NCBI RefSeq assembly: GCF_001653235.2 | Contig: NC_035790.1 | Location: 3,100,001 to 3,164,000, forward strand | DNA from: Pochonia chlamydosporia 170 | Lineage: Eukaryota; Ascomycota; Sordariomycetes; Hypocreales; Clavicipitaceae | Length of the DNA stretch: 64,000 bases | Direction of reading: 5' to 3' | Shown: piece after piece, positions 50,715 through 62,710 of the stretch | Numbering within the stretch: the first letter of the stretch is position 1 | How the letters are laid out: every line of letters starts with the position of its first letter | Program-made: the position numbers and the translations under genes | The notes under the pieces: generated by a model | What the model was told of the DNA's origin: nothing | Database searches by the model: none | What the model saw: only the letters and a program-made list of their open reading frames with translations

Positions 50715-53700
50715 ATGCCTGATATTCGATCCTTCTTTACCGCAAAGGGTGGTGCGGCTCCTAAACCAGCACCACCCAAGAGTGAAGATACACTGAAAGG
50801 GAAGCGATCAAGTGAGACTGCCCCCAATTGCACTTGACGGTTTTACATCTAACACTGGGTACAGAAAGCCGAAAAGTTGTCGAGGATAGCGATGAAGAGG
50901 AAGCTGTGTAGGTCACCGAACGTTGGCCCATGCTTGACATGCCACTAACTTGGACCCAGGGAAACCAAGCCGGCCGTAAAGGCGGCACCCAAGAAGAAAA
51001 AGACGTACGTTTATGTGCTGAGGTGCTTCTTTTTTCTCATGAAATTGACCTTGTTGCAGTACTTCGGAACCTCAAGGAGTTGCTATATCCGCGGACGACT
51101 ACTTTGCTTCATCCAAGAAGACTACAGACCCCAAGAATTCGACACCAAAAAAGGCAAGTTCGAAAGCACAAGTAAAGGATGAAATGCCCGTGAGATCCAG
51201 TCCACGAAACAAACAACCAGTCCCCAAATCAGAGCCAGTGGTACAAAATGGTTCACCACCGAAAAAGAAGCCGACCACCTCTTACAAGAAACACCATCTT
51301 GATGACGATGACGACGCATATATGGATGACGCGGAGGAAGACGGGGACGACATTTTCGCCGCCGATGCCAAGGGTCGAAGCAAGCGCAAAAATGACGACT
51401 ACGCTGACGAAGAGTCCGAAGAAGAGGTGCTGCCAAGGGCCAAACGGGTCGCCTCTCGCGGCCAAGCTGTACCAGACACAGTCACCCAAGGGGGCAATCG
51501 CGCCGCTTCCACAGCTAGTAGGAAGCGCAAGTCCCCTGTGCAAGAGTCAGATGAGGAGGAAGAGGAAGAGCTGCCTCGGAAGAAGCCAACCGCGGCGAAA
51601 CCTCGTGCACCCCGAGCGAAAAAGGCAGACGAACCTGAAGATGCGCAAATCCAAGACATCCTGGATAGCGTGGCCACTGTCAGACCCCCGACACCTCCCC
51701 CGAAGGACCCCAATGCCAAGTTTGATTGGAGAAAGGCGGCTGCTGGAGGTGGGAATGCATCAGCCCAACCCATGGGCACCGCCGACATCCCAGATGGTGC
51801 GGAGGAGTGCCTCTCTGGATTGTCGTTTGTCTTCACGGGTGTCTTGCAGACGATAGGGCGAGACGAAGCCCAAGCACTCGTCAAGCGCTATGGAGGGAAA
51901 GTGACTGGCCAGCCCAGCAGCAAGACTAGTTTTGTTGTTCTCGGTGATGACGCCGGGCCTAGCAAACTAGCCAAAATTAAGTCCCATGGCATCAAGACGA
52001 TTGACGAAAATGGCCTCTTTGATCTGATTCGGAAGCTGCCCGCCTATGGTGGTACCGGCAAAGGAGCACAGAAGGCTCAGGAGAAGAAAAAGGCCGAAGA
52101 GGACAAGGTGAAGCAGCAGATTGCGGAAATGGAAGCAGAGGAGAAGAAACGCAAAGCAGAAGCTGCCAAGACGGCTCAGAAAGCCGCCAGTGCTCGAGGC
52201 GTTGCACCATCATCTCAACCTCTTCCCGCTCAAGCCGCCCAACTCCTCACATCAAAGTATGCCCCGACTCAGCTGAGTCACATTTGTGGCAACAAAGCAC
52301 AGGTGGAAAAGATTCAAGCTTGGCTTCGGAATTGGCCCAAGGCTAAAAAGTACAACTTTCAGCGTCGAGGAGCAGATGGTTTAGGCGGAGAGCGAGCCAT
52401 TATCATTTCTGGGCCACCTGGAATTGGTAAAACTACGGCCGCTCACCTGGCAGCCAAGTTGGAAGGCTATGATGTACTGGAGAGCAACGCAAGTGATGTG
52501 AGGAGCAAGAAGTTGGTCGAGAACGGCGTGAGCGATGTCATGAACAACACGTCACTGTTGGGATACTTTGCAGGCGATGGAAAATCGGTTGATGCGGCAA
52601 AGAAGAAGATTGTTCTCGTCATGGACGAGGTGGATGGCATGTCTGCTGGTGACCGCGGTGGTGTTGGTGCCCTGGCCAAGTTTTGCAAGAAGACAGAAGT
52701 TCCGTTGATTCTCATTTGCAACGAACGTCGACTGCCCAAGATGAAGCCATTTGACCACGTCGCTTTCGACATAAGATTCAACCGACCTACGGTTGATCAA
52801 GTGCGATCGCGGATTATGACCATTTGCCATCGCGAGGGCCTCAGGCTGCCTCCACCAGTTGTCGACGCCTTGATTGAGGGCAGCAACAAGGATATTCGAC
52901 AGATTATCAACATGATTTCGACGGCGAAACTCGACCAAACGACGATGAACTACGATCAGGGCAAAGCCATGACGAAAGCCTGGGAGAAGCATGTGGTGCT
53001 GAAGCCTTGGGATATTTGCCAAAAGATGCTTGGAGGCGGCCTCTTTGCACCAGCGAGCAAGGCTACTCTGAATGATAAGATTGAGCTGTATTTCAACGAT
53101 CACGAATTCAGCTTCCTCATGATCCAAGAGAACTATTTACGGACCAAACCGATGATGTTGAATGGGAAGGGATATAACAAGCGAGAAGAAAAGCTGAAAG
53201 CCCTTGAGCTTTTCGACCAGGCAGCGGAGAGTATCAGCGACGGTGATCTCGTTGATCGCATGATTCACGGACCGCAACAGCACTGGAGCCTGATGCCTAC
53301 TCACGCGATATTCAGCACAGTCCGCCCGGCAAGTTTCATCTCTGGGCAGCTCATCGGCTCAAACTTTACATCCTGGCTGGGCAACTATAGCAAGCAGGGC
53401 AAACTGGGGAGATATATCCGCGAAATTCACTCGCACATGCGTCTCAAGTCTTCTGGCGATCACAACGAAGTGCGGCAGCAGTACTTGCCTGTTCTGTGGA
53501 AGCAACTTGTGAACCGGCTGGAAAGCGAAGGCAATGATGCGGTACCTGAGGTGATTGAGCTCATGGACAGCTATTTCCTCACGAGAGAGGATTTCGACGC
53601 CATCCAGGAGCTTGGTGTTGGACCGATGAATGAGGAAAAGGTTTCCATTGAAACCAAGACCAAGGCGGCTTTCACCAGAACGTAAGTTGGACGTTTTATG

Positions 53701-54029
53701 ATGTTGGGAAGTAGTAGTATCTGACATGTTTAACTAGGTATAACTCGATGAACCACCCGGTTCCGTTTATGAAGGCTAGCAGTGTCGTTGCTCCCAAGAA
53801 GCAGACAAAGGATGCGCCTGACTTGGAGGAGGCAATCGAAGAGGAAGACGACGGACAAGCGGCTGAAGCGCCGGACGTTGACGATGATGAGATTGATCTC
53901 AAGAAGGACAAGTATATTAAACAGCCCAAGAAGAAGCCTGCCAAGAAGGCAGCCAAAGCGGCAGGTGATGATGACGACGACGACAAACCTAAGAGTAAAG
54001 GGAAAGGTAGAGGAAAGGCGAAGAAGTAA
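50715..54029 (+). CDS. rfc1: Replication factor C large subunit RFC1 (BRCT + AAA+)
   Basis: Five exons (50715-50811, 50865-50907, 50960-51004, 51060-53681, 53738-54029) give 1032 residues. The start MPDIRSFFTAKGG resembles a PCNA-interaction motif. A long acidic and Lys-rich segment leads to a BRCT domain at about 310-390 (GLSFVFTGVLQTIGRDEAQALV, YGGKVTG). The AAA+ core carries YAPTQLSHICGN, Walker A SGPPGIGKTTAAH near 511, ESNASDVRSKK, and Walker B VLVMDEVDGMSAGDRGG near 580. The RFC1 C-terminal domain follows and ends in a Lys/Asp-rich tail (KKKPAKKAAKAAGDDDDDD) that may act in nuclear import or DNA binding. It loads PCNA at primer-template junctions with Rfc2-5. Confidence 0.97.
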
Positions 54030-55167
54030 ATGTGGGCTGTGTAAAAGTTACGCTGTGTTATTAGCTGGAGGGATTTGCATTGTTCTACAAAGTACTGACT
54101 GCAGTAGCTTGAAGAGGGCGGCATGGAGGTGGGATGTACGTAATACAGTATAAGGCAATTTTGGCGCTGGGGTTTGGTAGATGTTGAAGAATCATGACCA
54201 TTCACTCGCGGGGCGATGAAGATTCCGTTTATGCTTAGTTGTATGCATTTGATGTATTAGGCCAAGATATTGGGGGCTGATTGGGGGTCGATTGGATGGT
54301 AAGAATAGGGTTGATCTGCCCGTTGACCTTGATGCTGGAATACGGGGAGTACGGGGTGCTGTGGCGGAGGCATTTTTGGCAGCCTACGCAGCTACGCGGG
54401 GCACGTCGGTTGTGTATTTATGTTTGAACAAAGACGAGTTGTCACAGTTGGGCTCCTCTGGCGGTGCTGAGATAATACCTAGGGACTCAAGTAGACTGGC
54501 TTCCATGCGACCATTTGCGTACGTGTGTAGTCTCGCAGCACATGCAGCTAGCCACGAGAAAGAAGCAGCACCTACCTAGGATTCAGTACATGAGAGCCAA
54601 CTAGTATTCCAGACTCGAATTGAAATGTGTATAGCACCTAAAAATATTGTGAGCAAATACCCTTTATTTTCGCAACTCCCTCAATTGCCGGTCAGCTGGA
54701 ATGGAGGCGCATCTGCCCGATTTAACTGGTCCCAGACAAATTAAAGCCTTGCCCAACCAGAAATTTAGGTTGCGTCACTGCCGGCCAAAAATAGCAACCA
54801 GACTACTTGAGCAGCCTTGAACTGCCGCAGCTGAATGTCGCTCTGGGCTGGACTGGTCTGCCTTGCTGCAGATCGCACGCAGAACAAGTGAAGCACACGA
54901 CGATCTGACCCATTGTAGCCTGTGCCAAGGTGCAAATCGGAGCGTAGATTCACCGTCCACACGGCCACAGCTCTGTAATGCTGACAGGCACAAATTTGAC
55001 GCTGGCTGAGAAGATGTAGCCGTACGTATTTCGTACTGGGTTATCTTTCGTCCGACTCCAAGACAAGATGCAACGTCAGGAAACATATAAAGAAGAGAGC
55101 TTCTCTTGCGTTGCAAAATGATCGACACAACTCACTACAGTATCAAATACTCCATCAATTATCCACC
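54030..55167. other. Intergenic region between RFC1 and the small secreted protein gene
   Basis: No gene seen. ACCAGAC occurs near 54,789; a TATA element for the next gene is at 55086. Confidence 0.6.
55086..55092 (+). promoter_or_regulatory. Putative TATA box (tataaag)
   Basis: The element tataaag lies 76 nt upstream of the ATG of the small secreted protein gene, a distance compatible with a short leader. Confidence 0.5.
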
Positions 55168-55509
55168 ATGATTTCCAACATTTTCAAGACAGCGCTTTTG
55201 CTGCTCTCCCTATGTCTCATGGTTCATGCCCAGTCTGGCATGACCGTGTATGGCTGCACGAGGGCCAACTTTCAAGGCACCTGCCAATCATTTACTTGCC
55301 CATACCAAGAATGCTGCCAGCTGCCGAGCTTCTTTCAGACGAGCCTCGTGTCGGTCAAGTCCACTGGGCCGTATAATTTCCGTCTTTTTACGGATGCGGG
55401 ATGCGCTCTCCACTGCAATGACAATGATAATGGGAGTCGACATGTCGATTCGGCAGGGTGGGGGAACATTGGTGCGGCGGCGTATGCGTGCATCGACGGG
55501 CCGTACTAG
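55168..55509 (+). CDS. Small cysteine-rich secreted protein, possibly beta/gamma-crystallin-like
   Basis: A single exon of 113 residues. The start at 55168 gives a clear signal peptide (MISNIFKTALLLLSLCLMVHA) with cleavage expected after HA; an in-frame ATG at 55111 would put hydrophilic residues first. The mature part of about 92 residues has eight cysteines. Its pattern, VYGCTRANFQGTCQSFTCP, then CCQLPSFFQTSLVSVKSTG and FRLFTDAGC, resembles the Y-x-x-x-x-F-x-G ... S fold repeats of beta/gamma-crystallin-like secreted proteins. In fungi such small secreted proteins may act in hosts or against competitors, but nothing here proves a role. It is not near other secreted protein genes. Confidence 0.85.
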   Translation: MISNIFKTALLLLSLCLMVHAQSGMTVYGCTRANFQGTCQSFTCPYQECCQLPSFFQTSLVSVKSTGPYNFRLFTDAGCALHCNDNDNGSRHVDSAGWGNIGAAAYACIDGPY

Positions 55510-56585
55510 TTGGGTTTTGGGACTCGAGATTTCTGTTTCCATGAGTTGAGGCTTATGGAGGTGGAAAGGATGCAGACTTTGGAGGTATTTGTTGTGGGTG
55601 TGGGTGTTTGAGAGGTGCGAGTTTGAGAGGCGGGGAGCTGGAATGGTATTGCGGGTGTTTCAATGGGACACGTTTGAGTGGTGGACTTGTGGGATGGGGT
55701 TGGTGAATATTGTAAATATTTCAATGTTGGGGTTATGGAAGCCATGGTATGCGAACAGTGCTACTGTATATTCTTGTGCCTATCATCTGTTCTAATCTTT
55801 CGGAATTGGCCACATGCATCTTGTCACGCCTGGACTGGTTCCGCGATGAACACAACAGCATAGCCTGAATAGTTCAGCCCCGGTTGCTTGCCACCACACT
55901 GGGGTCACATCCATGCATGCATAGCATCTAGATGGCGAAAAGAGTTAATTCAGTAATCCCATGTCTCTGTACCTGCAGTCTTCCAAGCCACTAAGCCACA
56001 ACCAGCTCAACTAAATTGAACCCGCCACTTACACCGGGAACAATGCATACAAAAAAGCATACACATACTTTGCCTCCTAGTCTATACAACTAGCGGTACA
56101 TTAATTATGCTTCTGTCTTAGGGCCCTCAAACTCTGTTAAATTGGAGATTTGACAAACTTTTAAAGTCTCACTGTAGGTTGTCAATACAGATACAGCATC
56201 AACATTAAACCTTGACCAGACTCAAACTCGCTCGACATTGAAGCTTGCCACGTAAGTTCAGCACTACATGTAGCCAGGTTAACCACAATATCTATCATGT
56301 AACCTTAAAGAGAATCACCGCACTACTTGACAATTTCGCCGGCGGACTAGCTAAGAAACTATACGTAGAAACTTCATGTTAGAATCGAACATGTAGACAG
56401 TTTTATATAAACCCGGCCCATCTCTTTCATCCGGCCCATCCATGTCGCTAAATTTCATTCTTGTTGCAATAATGCCACAAGATCACTCACCCGTTGAATT
56501 TCCAACCTGACGCCTATTCCAACCCGGCACTAGTACATACACATTACTCGAAATCATCACCACTCCCGGCCCATAACATCACACA
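55510..56585. other. Intergenic region upstream of the F-box gene
   Basis: No gene is supported; AT-rich in parts. It contains a TATA element at 56404 and one ACCAGAC copy near 56,217. Confidence 0.6.
56404..56410 (+). promoter_or_regulatory. Putative TATA box (tatataa)
   Basis: tatataa lies 182 nt upstream of the ATG of the F-box gene, in a local AT-to-GC transition. Confidence 0.4.
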
Positions 56586-58276
56586 ATGTGTTCAAAATCA
56601 TCTAGCAATAAGCAATGGGACTCAACATGGGCTAGCCTGCCAGCAGAAATCCGGCTTCTCATCTATGAAGCCCTAGCCCAAGACGGCTGTCCACTGAGTC
56701 ATCTGGCCACGGTCTCTCGAGAGTGGCAAATAGAACTCGAGCCGTACAACTTTGCACGAATCAAGCTGACACCATCGCGCACTGTTGATTTCGGCTCCAT
56801 GATTCATCGCAACCGGGCTCTTGTCGGCTACATCTGGTTCTGCCTGGAACTTGATAACTACGATTGCTCCACGTGCGCGCCTTTCTATTTAACGACCGAC
56901 GAAAGGATAAAGGCCCTCATCATCACCGATACGGACCACTGTCCCATCACCGCTTCTTTCGAGACTTTATTCTCTGTTCTCAGCACCTGGGAACACGGCC
57001 GCCGCGATCTAACACTTGATATTAGTATCCACTCGCCCAGTGACTCGGAACATTGGTTCAAGTACCTGACCTTTCTGCCTGATTATTCCCCTTCTGATAG
57101 ACGACGTTGCCGTGCCGGTGGGATAGAGCAGACCACCACGGCAAAACAGGTCCACCATGATCCTCAACATGGCTGGGTTGCTGGTTTTCGACACTCCGCT
57201 CCGCCTCCAAGGGCCTTCTATAAAATTTTCCACGATATCATGGACGAGGGACCGTTTGAAAGTCAAGAGGTGGAGCTCGAATGGTGGAATCAGCTGCCAT
57301 CGGTCCCGGCGGTAACCAGTCTCCTTCTCCGGCAGCAGAACCGCAGGAGATGGAAGCCGCAGTCGCTTGCCTGCATGATTGCCCGTTTCCCCAGACTACA
57401 GCAGCTCCATTACGAGCCCTGGAGGGAATGGGGCGCCGTGCAGATGTACACAGACCTGGGTGAGTACCCAGTTGACATTGTATTGATGCATTGAATTGTC
57501 GCAGACCTGGAGTGCTTCGCTTGATGTCTGCTGTCTGACACTTCTCATCCGTCACAGATTTACGAGTTCTCTTCGACTCTCTCCGAAAACGCAACACGAA
57601 TCTCAAGAGACTTGTCGTCTTTGAAAACTTTAATCAGCAGTACCCGGTCACCCTGCAGGTATCCCACGGTTGGCCCTTTGACTGGATGCAGTGCGATGCT
57701 CATCGCAGGCCAAGCCGGTCTGTCAGCAGGATGATGGCCTTCGCCAGCCTTGAGCTTGAGCACCTCGCAGCATCCTTCCTGGTAGATGCCGCTCATTTTT
57801 TCGACGCGGAACCCTCTTGGGCGTGGCCAAACCTAACATCGCTTGTGCTCACTTCAGAATTACTCGTGCCTGACGAAGAGGAGGCGACCTATATTGGGGT
57901 TCTGCTTCGGGCCGCGGCGAAGGCGGCCATGAAGATGCCACGGCTGGCAACGATGGAGATTTGGAACGGGAGAAAGGGGTTGGCGGCGCTCTTCAAGTAC
58001 CAGGCGTTTCGACGGATGCAGAAAGCCGTGATTTCTTGGAGAGGCACGTGGAAGTTGACCATGGAGCCATCTGTACTCCGGGCTTGGGAAGCCGTCGTAC
58101 ATCAGCAGGACGGTTGGAGACTTGATGTGGCTGAGGAATGGCTGGATGAAGCTGCCATCGTGTCTCACGGTGATGCAATTCAATGCCTGATGCTTTCGGG
58201 AGAGGTTATTCGTCCCGTCTCGTTGCAGCAGATCCAGATGGAGCAGAGGGCTCTGGAGGGCGCGGGGACTGTGTAA
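56586..58276 (+). CDS. F-box protein with a DUF6546-like C-terminal region
   Basis: Two exons (56586-57459 and 57558-58276; 98-nt GTGAGT...CAG intron) give 530 residues. The F-box lies at about 13-55: WASLPAEIRLLIYEALAQDG, then LATVSREWQIELEPYNFARIKL. The next part, FGSMIHRNRALVGYIWFCLELDNYDC and LTLDISIHSPSDSEHWFKYL, is what I remember from a lineage-expanded family in Hypocreales annotated as DUF6546. The C-terminal half has short hydrophobic repeats (LASLELEHLAASFLVDAAHFF style) without a clean LRR pattern. F-box proteins usually bring substrates to SCF ubiquitin ligases; the substrate is unknown. The family assignment is from memory and should be searched. Confidence 0.85.
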
Positions 58277-58941
58277 GATTGAGACGGTTCGGAGCAGCCT
58301 TGGTTTGTGTTGGCTCACAAATAGCTGAGGCTTCATTCATGGTGGCAGATGTTCGACTTCAAGTTGTTGTGGCCTGAAGGAACAGTCAATTCCATTTGAT
58401 GATGCGTGGGCGATCAAACGAGTTTGATGTAGTTGGATGTACGGAGTAGGACAATGGAGCGTACCTGAGCTCCTCTAAGCCACATATGCACGCCAGAACA
58501 ACTTGAACCACCACTCCTACAGAAAGAGAATACACAAGTTAAAGCACACAACTATTCTCGTCTAGTATTCCTCTTGGCGATGAAATAGTTCTACTTTACA
58601 ACAGCCGATGTTCGCTGGTCGTCACCGACCCAACTACTAATCTGCCCCTTATGACTCTGGGAGAGCGGACGGGGGCTGGCATTGTTTTAACGGCCAAGGA
58701 CAATGAACAGCACAGGCCGTCGCCAAATGTCCTCACATATGACCCTCCTTCCACCGGATCACCTCAGGCTGGTCTAACGCTCGATGAGAAGCACCGACAA
58801 CAGACTGTTGAAGCTTTACCGAACCGGGCTCGTGATGCCGCCGCACAGAAAAAAAAAAGGGCGGCCGTGTAGACACCACATCGCTGGCAAGCGGGCGCCG
58901 TGTCTCGGATATAATGGACTCCAAAGCTCCGAACTTCCCAC
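58277..58941. other. Convergent intergenic region
   Basis: Shared 3' flank of the F-box gene and homoaconitase. No gene or strong repeat seen. Confidence 0.6.
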
Positions 58942-61900
58942 TCAAGACTGGAGAGTAGACTGCACCCACTTCACAATGCCTCCCTTGGCGATGATTTCCT
59001 GGACATTGGGAGGCATCTCGCCCACCTTTTGCACCCAGGAGGTGCCATCCTGCTCCGTAATAGTAACCTGAGACCGGCGGACATCCCACAGCAGCTTCCA
59101 GCCCGTTCGACGAGTCAGAGGCTTCTCTGCATCATTCTTATACGCTTCACGAAGCCGCTCGACCAGTTTTGGCATTTCAAGCCCAAGAAGGGCATTGTTA
59201 ATACCTGTATTATTCCATAAATTAGTGTCTCATAGTGAAATAACATATTGCCAAGGGTGCTTACTATTGCGGCTAAAGATGGAGCTAAAGCTGCCGGCAA
59301 CAACGAGAGGAATCTTGTTAGCCAGGATAGAAGTAGCAGCCTGTTCCCTAGACGACCCAGAGCCGAAAGTATACCCGGCTACCAGTACATCATTTGGTCG
59401 AATAATATTGCGGAAATTAGTATCGTAGTTCTCCATGCACACCTCGGCCATTTGCTCTGTCGTCATGCCATCCTGGTATGTATAGCGTCCGGGATAGATA
59501 CCATCAGTATTGATGCTATCGTTGTCGCCTGTTGCGGTTAGCGAACAACTCATCTTGCGAGCACTGACCAATGGCTTACAGAAAACAATCTCGCCCTCGA
59601 TTTTCTCGGGGAAGCCTGGTAGAACATCCGTCAAGACCTCGTCTCCAGTAGCCGTTGGGCTTGCTGTTGCCTCGGCGGTGCCTTCAGCGGCGCTGATCAT
59701 GCTCTCCATCTCGCCAATGAGCTTTTCAAAAGCATCTCCAGTAGAACGAGCCTTATCAGCTACAAAATCACCGGTGCCCTCGCCAACAATAACCTTCTCA
59801 ACGCCATCAGGCTTCAAGTACCACCCAGGGGAAGCGATCTCGCCTTTGATAGCACTAGCGGCAACCACCTCGGGGCTGGCGAGATAACACAATGCCTTGG
59901 GGCTGCCTAAACCAACGAGTCAGTGCCACTTCAAACAGGAGTAAAAGCTCAGCGGAAATACCCATTCGTCCTTTGTAGGATCTGTTGCTTGCCGATATGC
60001 CCACCTCACCTTCTTCCAGCAAGCCCTGAGCGAACGATTAACATTGAGATCTAATTATAAACAGAGGGTCTCGAATACTCACACGGCCCAAGCCAATGCA
60101 AGTAGCACAGCCGGCGGGAAGAAGCTCGGCCCCAGATTGAACAAGAACCTGCCAGTCACCAGCTTCCTCCGACATTCGTTGTTCGGCGATAGACGCTGGC
60201 GCAAGATAGAGCTTGACCCGGGGGTGGATCTTGGCAGGTTTGCCATCGGTACCAGCCTCGCGGAAGACACGAGCAGCAGCTGCAAAGTCCGTGCTCCTGC
60301 CATTGGTGCAACTCAAGAGATAGGCTTTGTCAATAGCAATGTTCTTAGTCTCGAGCATCGCAACAGGGTTTGCGACATTGACCGAGTTGGGTCCGGCAAC
60401 GAAGGGTGAAAGAGTAGATCTGCGCTATGTTAGAATAATGGGCGTGAGCGACACAAGTGCGTCTCTTGCTTACAGATTCAGATAAAATTCTTTCGCGTAC
60501 ACAGCACCAGGATCAGCTACGGGAGAGTTTTCTAGAAGCTCATCAATCCGTTTATGATTTAGACGAGACTTAGTAGGGCTATCAGTGATTGCTGCGGCTG
60601 ATGCTCTGGCACGGTACCAGGAAACAAGCGTGTTGTCGACGGGGAAGAGTCCTAGTCAACGTGAGTTACTCAGCAAAGTCGCGGCCCAGAAAGGACACAA
60701 ACCTGATAGCGCCCCCCATTCGCAAGCCATATTCGCAATAGTTAATCTTTCCGAAACGGATATGCTTGCAAGAGTCTGCTCAGACCCCGTGAACTCGACG
60801 CACATGTTGAGCACATCGGACTTGAGGAAGGTGCAGAGTGCAATGATGACATCTTTGCCTGTGACGCCGGGTGGCAAGACGCCTGTTAATGTGACTTTTG
60901 CAATCGGCGGGACTTGCCAGAATATGGTCGAGGTCGCAAGAATACTCGCTGCATCCGAGCGGACAATGGCGGTGCCCAGACAGCCGATGCCTCCGTAGAT
61001 GGTCGAATGGCTGTCACTGGCAACTATCCAGTGTGTGAGTGGCCAGCAAGAAAACGGTTTTTTTTCCTTTCTTTTTTTTTCTGCAAGAATGCAAGCAACA
61101 TACCTGTAAGTGTTCCTGGCCATGCATAACCTTCTTCGATCATTATTTGGTGGCCAATTCCAGTCTTAGCAGGATCTGCCCCAAGTCAGCTGATTGCTTC
61201 GGCAAGTTGCGCCTCGGCGCGGGGAGCATACAGAAATCTATGCTATGCTTGTTGGCGAACTCCTCGATTAGACGGTATTTGCGCAGGTTCTGTTCAGATT
61301 CGTTCTGCACATCGTGATCAAGTCTGGGATCGTTAGACAAAAAACATGTATACCAAGGTCCAAGCGAGAAAGAGGTAGCTTACGCCATGACAACCTGGCG
61401 ATTATCGCTGACCGAGATGGCGCCCATTTCCATGAATCTAGACAGATTAATTCGTGTCTTATTACAACGACGAGCCAACTGCTTACTTAGTAATTACAGG
61501 GAACGAGTTGTCGTGGGTCATACTCTTGTGAGGTCTGGCAACAAACTGATGTTAGCTCGATTGTCCAGTGGGCGGATCAGGGCTAGACTAACCGCAGTAT
61601 CACATAGTCCCCAGATCTGACTCTCCTGCCTTGGCCGAGGCCATCTGCGTGAAGTTGTACAATCTTCTCGGTAAGTGTCTGTGGGTTCGTTCGAGCGGCA
61701 GAGTCCAAGGAGGACTGGAGGCTAGGGGTGTTGGAGCTGGTGTCGAATTGTGATTGCTGGGCCTGTTGCCGTCGGGGACAGGTCGAGACATAGCTACGGA
61801 ACGGAGTCACAGATCCCGGCAACAATCGCGAGCGAGTAATCGAGGCACGAGCCTGTCGTGTCGCAAGGACGGAGGCATTGAGCCAGATCGCCCTCCGCTA

Positions 61901-61996
61901 ATGAAACTCAGTTAGAAATGTTGTTGCAGGTTTTCGATGAAAGCAGGATGAAATCGAGAATTGGTGGTTGGTAGAGCAACATACAAGCACAGCCAT
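58942..61996 (-). CDS. lys4: Homoaconitase, mitochondrial (lysine biosynthesis)
   Basis: Thirteen minus-strand exons give 778 residues, the normal size for fungal LysF/Lys4: 61996-61985, 61897-61593, 61534-61487, 61437-61384, 61323-61232, 61175-61104, 61023-60703, 60651-60474, 60419-60083, 60025-59962, 59906-59580, 59528-59265, 59204-58942. All phases close. The N-terminus is Arg/Ser-rich and suits mitochondrial import. Motifs: [54 protein letters not shown] and GCATCIGLG (the three cysteines that hold the 4Fe-4S cluster), NINTDG-type [15 protein letters not shown] across an intron, and [11 protein letters not shown] in the swivel domain. It converts homocitrate to homoisocitrate. Some normally conserved positions differ (see findings), so a paralogue is possible. 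The first exon codes only four residues. Confidence 0.92.
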
Positions 61997-62045
61997 GGCA
62001 GTTGGAAGATGGTGTTAATGATTCCAACTCGTCCTTTGTCATGGA

Positions 62046-62052
62046 TGACTCA
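62046..62052. promoter_or_regulatory. Putative Gcn4/CPC1 site (TGACTCA)
   Basis: A perfect TGACTCA lies 50 nt upstream of the homoaconitase ATG. CPC1/CpcA bind this element to activate amino-acid synthesis genes on starvation. Other copies by chance are expected in 64 kb, so position next to a lysine gene is the main support. Confidence 0.45.
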
Positions 62053-62130
62053 AAATCTCGAGAAGATGGACTATCAAATATTGACTTTCAGATGATTAGT
62101 ACCCTCGAATTTCGTTGTGGGGCGCGGACT

Positions 62131-62138
62131 TATTATAG
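62131..62138 (-). promoter_or_regulatory. TATA-like element for homoaconitase
   Basis: On the minus strand the bases read ctataata, about 135 nt upstream of the ATG, with an inverted CCAAT (62150-62154) just behind it. Confidence 0.4.
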
Positions 62139-62710
62139 CCCCGCACCGACCAATCATAGCAATGCTAATTCATGTCACGTTCCGCCTCATGTGACCACCC
62201 CGACATTCACCGACTGCGATCACTGCATGCATTCAAGGGCAACATTCACAACAAACGGTCACTGCAACATACATTCACTATTGCAAGCAGGGGATCAGTG
62301 AATGGGCATCACATGGGTGTAAAAGGAGGCGATTGCACCCGCCTGTACCTCGTTTCTTCTTCCCTCCTTAGCTTTAGTTGTTCTATTACATACACTCTAT
62401 ACCACGGCGAAGCCTACCTGCTCATATATTGTGCCCGTCACAGTGCACGCGTTTGCCAAGAGAAAACGCAACCAACATTACCAAATTAACAGGCATCTCC
62501 CTAGCCCTTTAGCTAGGTGGTCTTGCCCCTCGTACTATTCTCATCGCCAAGAACCTTGGGCTGCCGGACAGTGGCTAGTAGTCATCGTTGTACGACAGAA
62601 CTCGACTAAAAATCGACGTTGGAGGACACGCAGTCTTCCCGGAACAGGGGATCATGGTAGGGACTCTTCACCGTGCTTTTGCCGTGTGCTAGTCTTTCAT
62701 CCCGCAGTTG

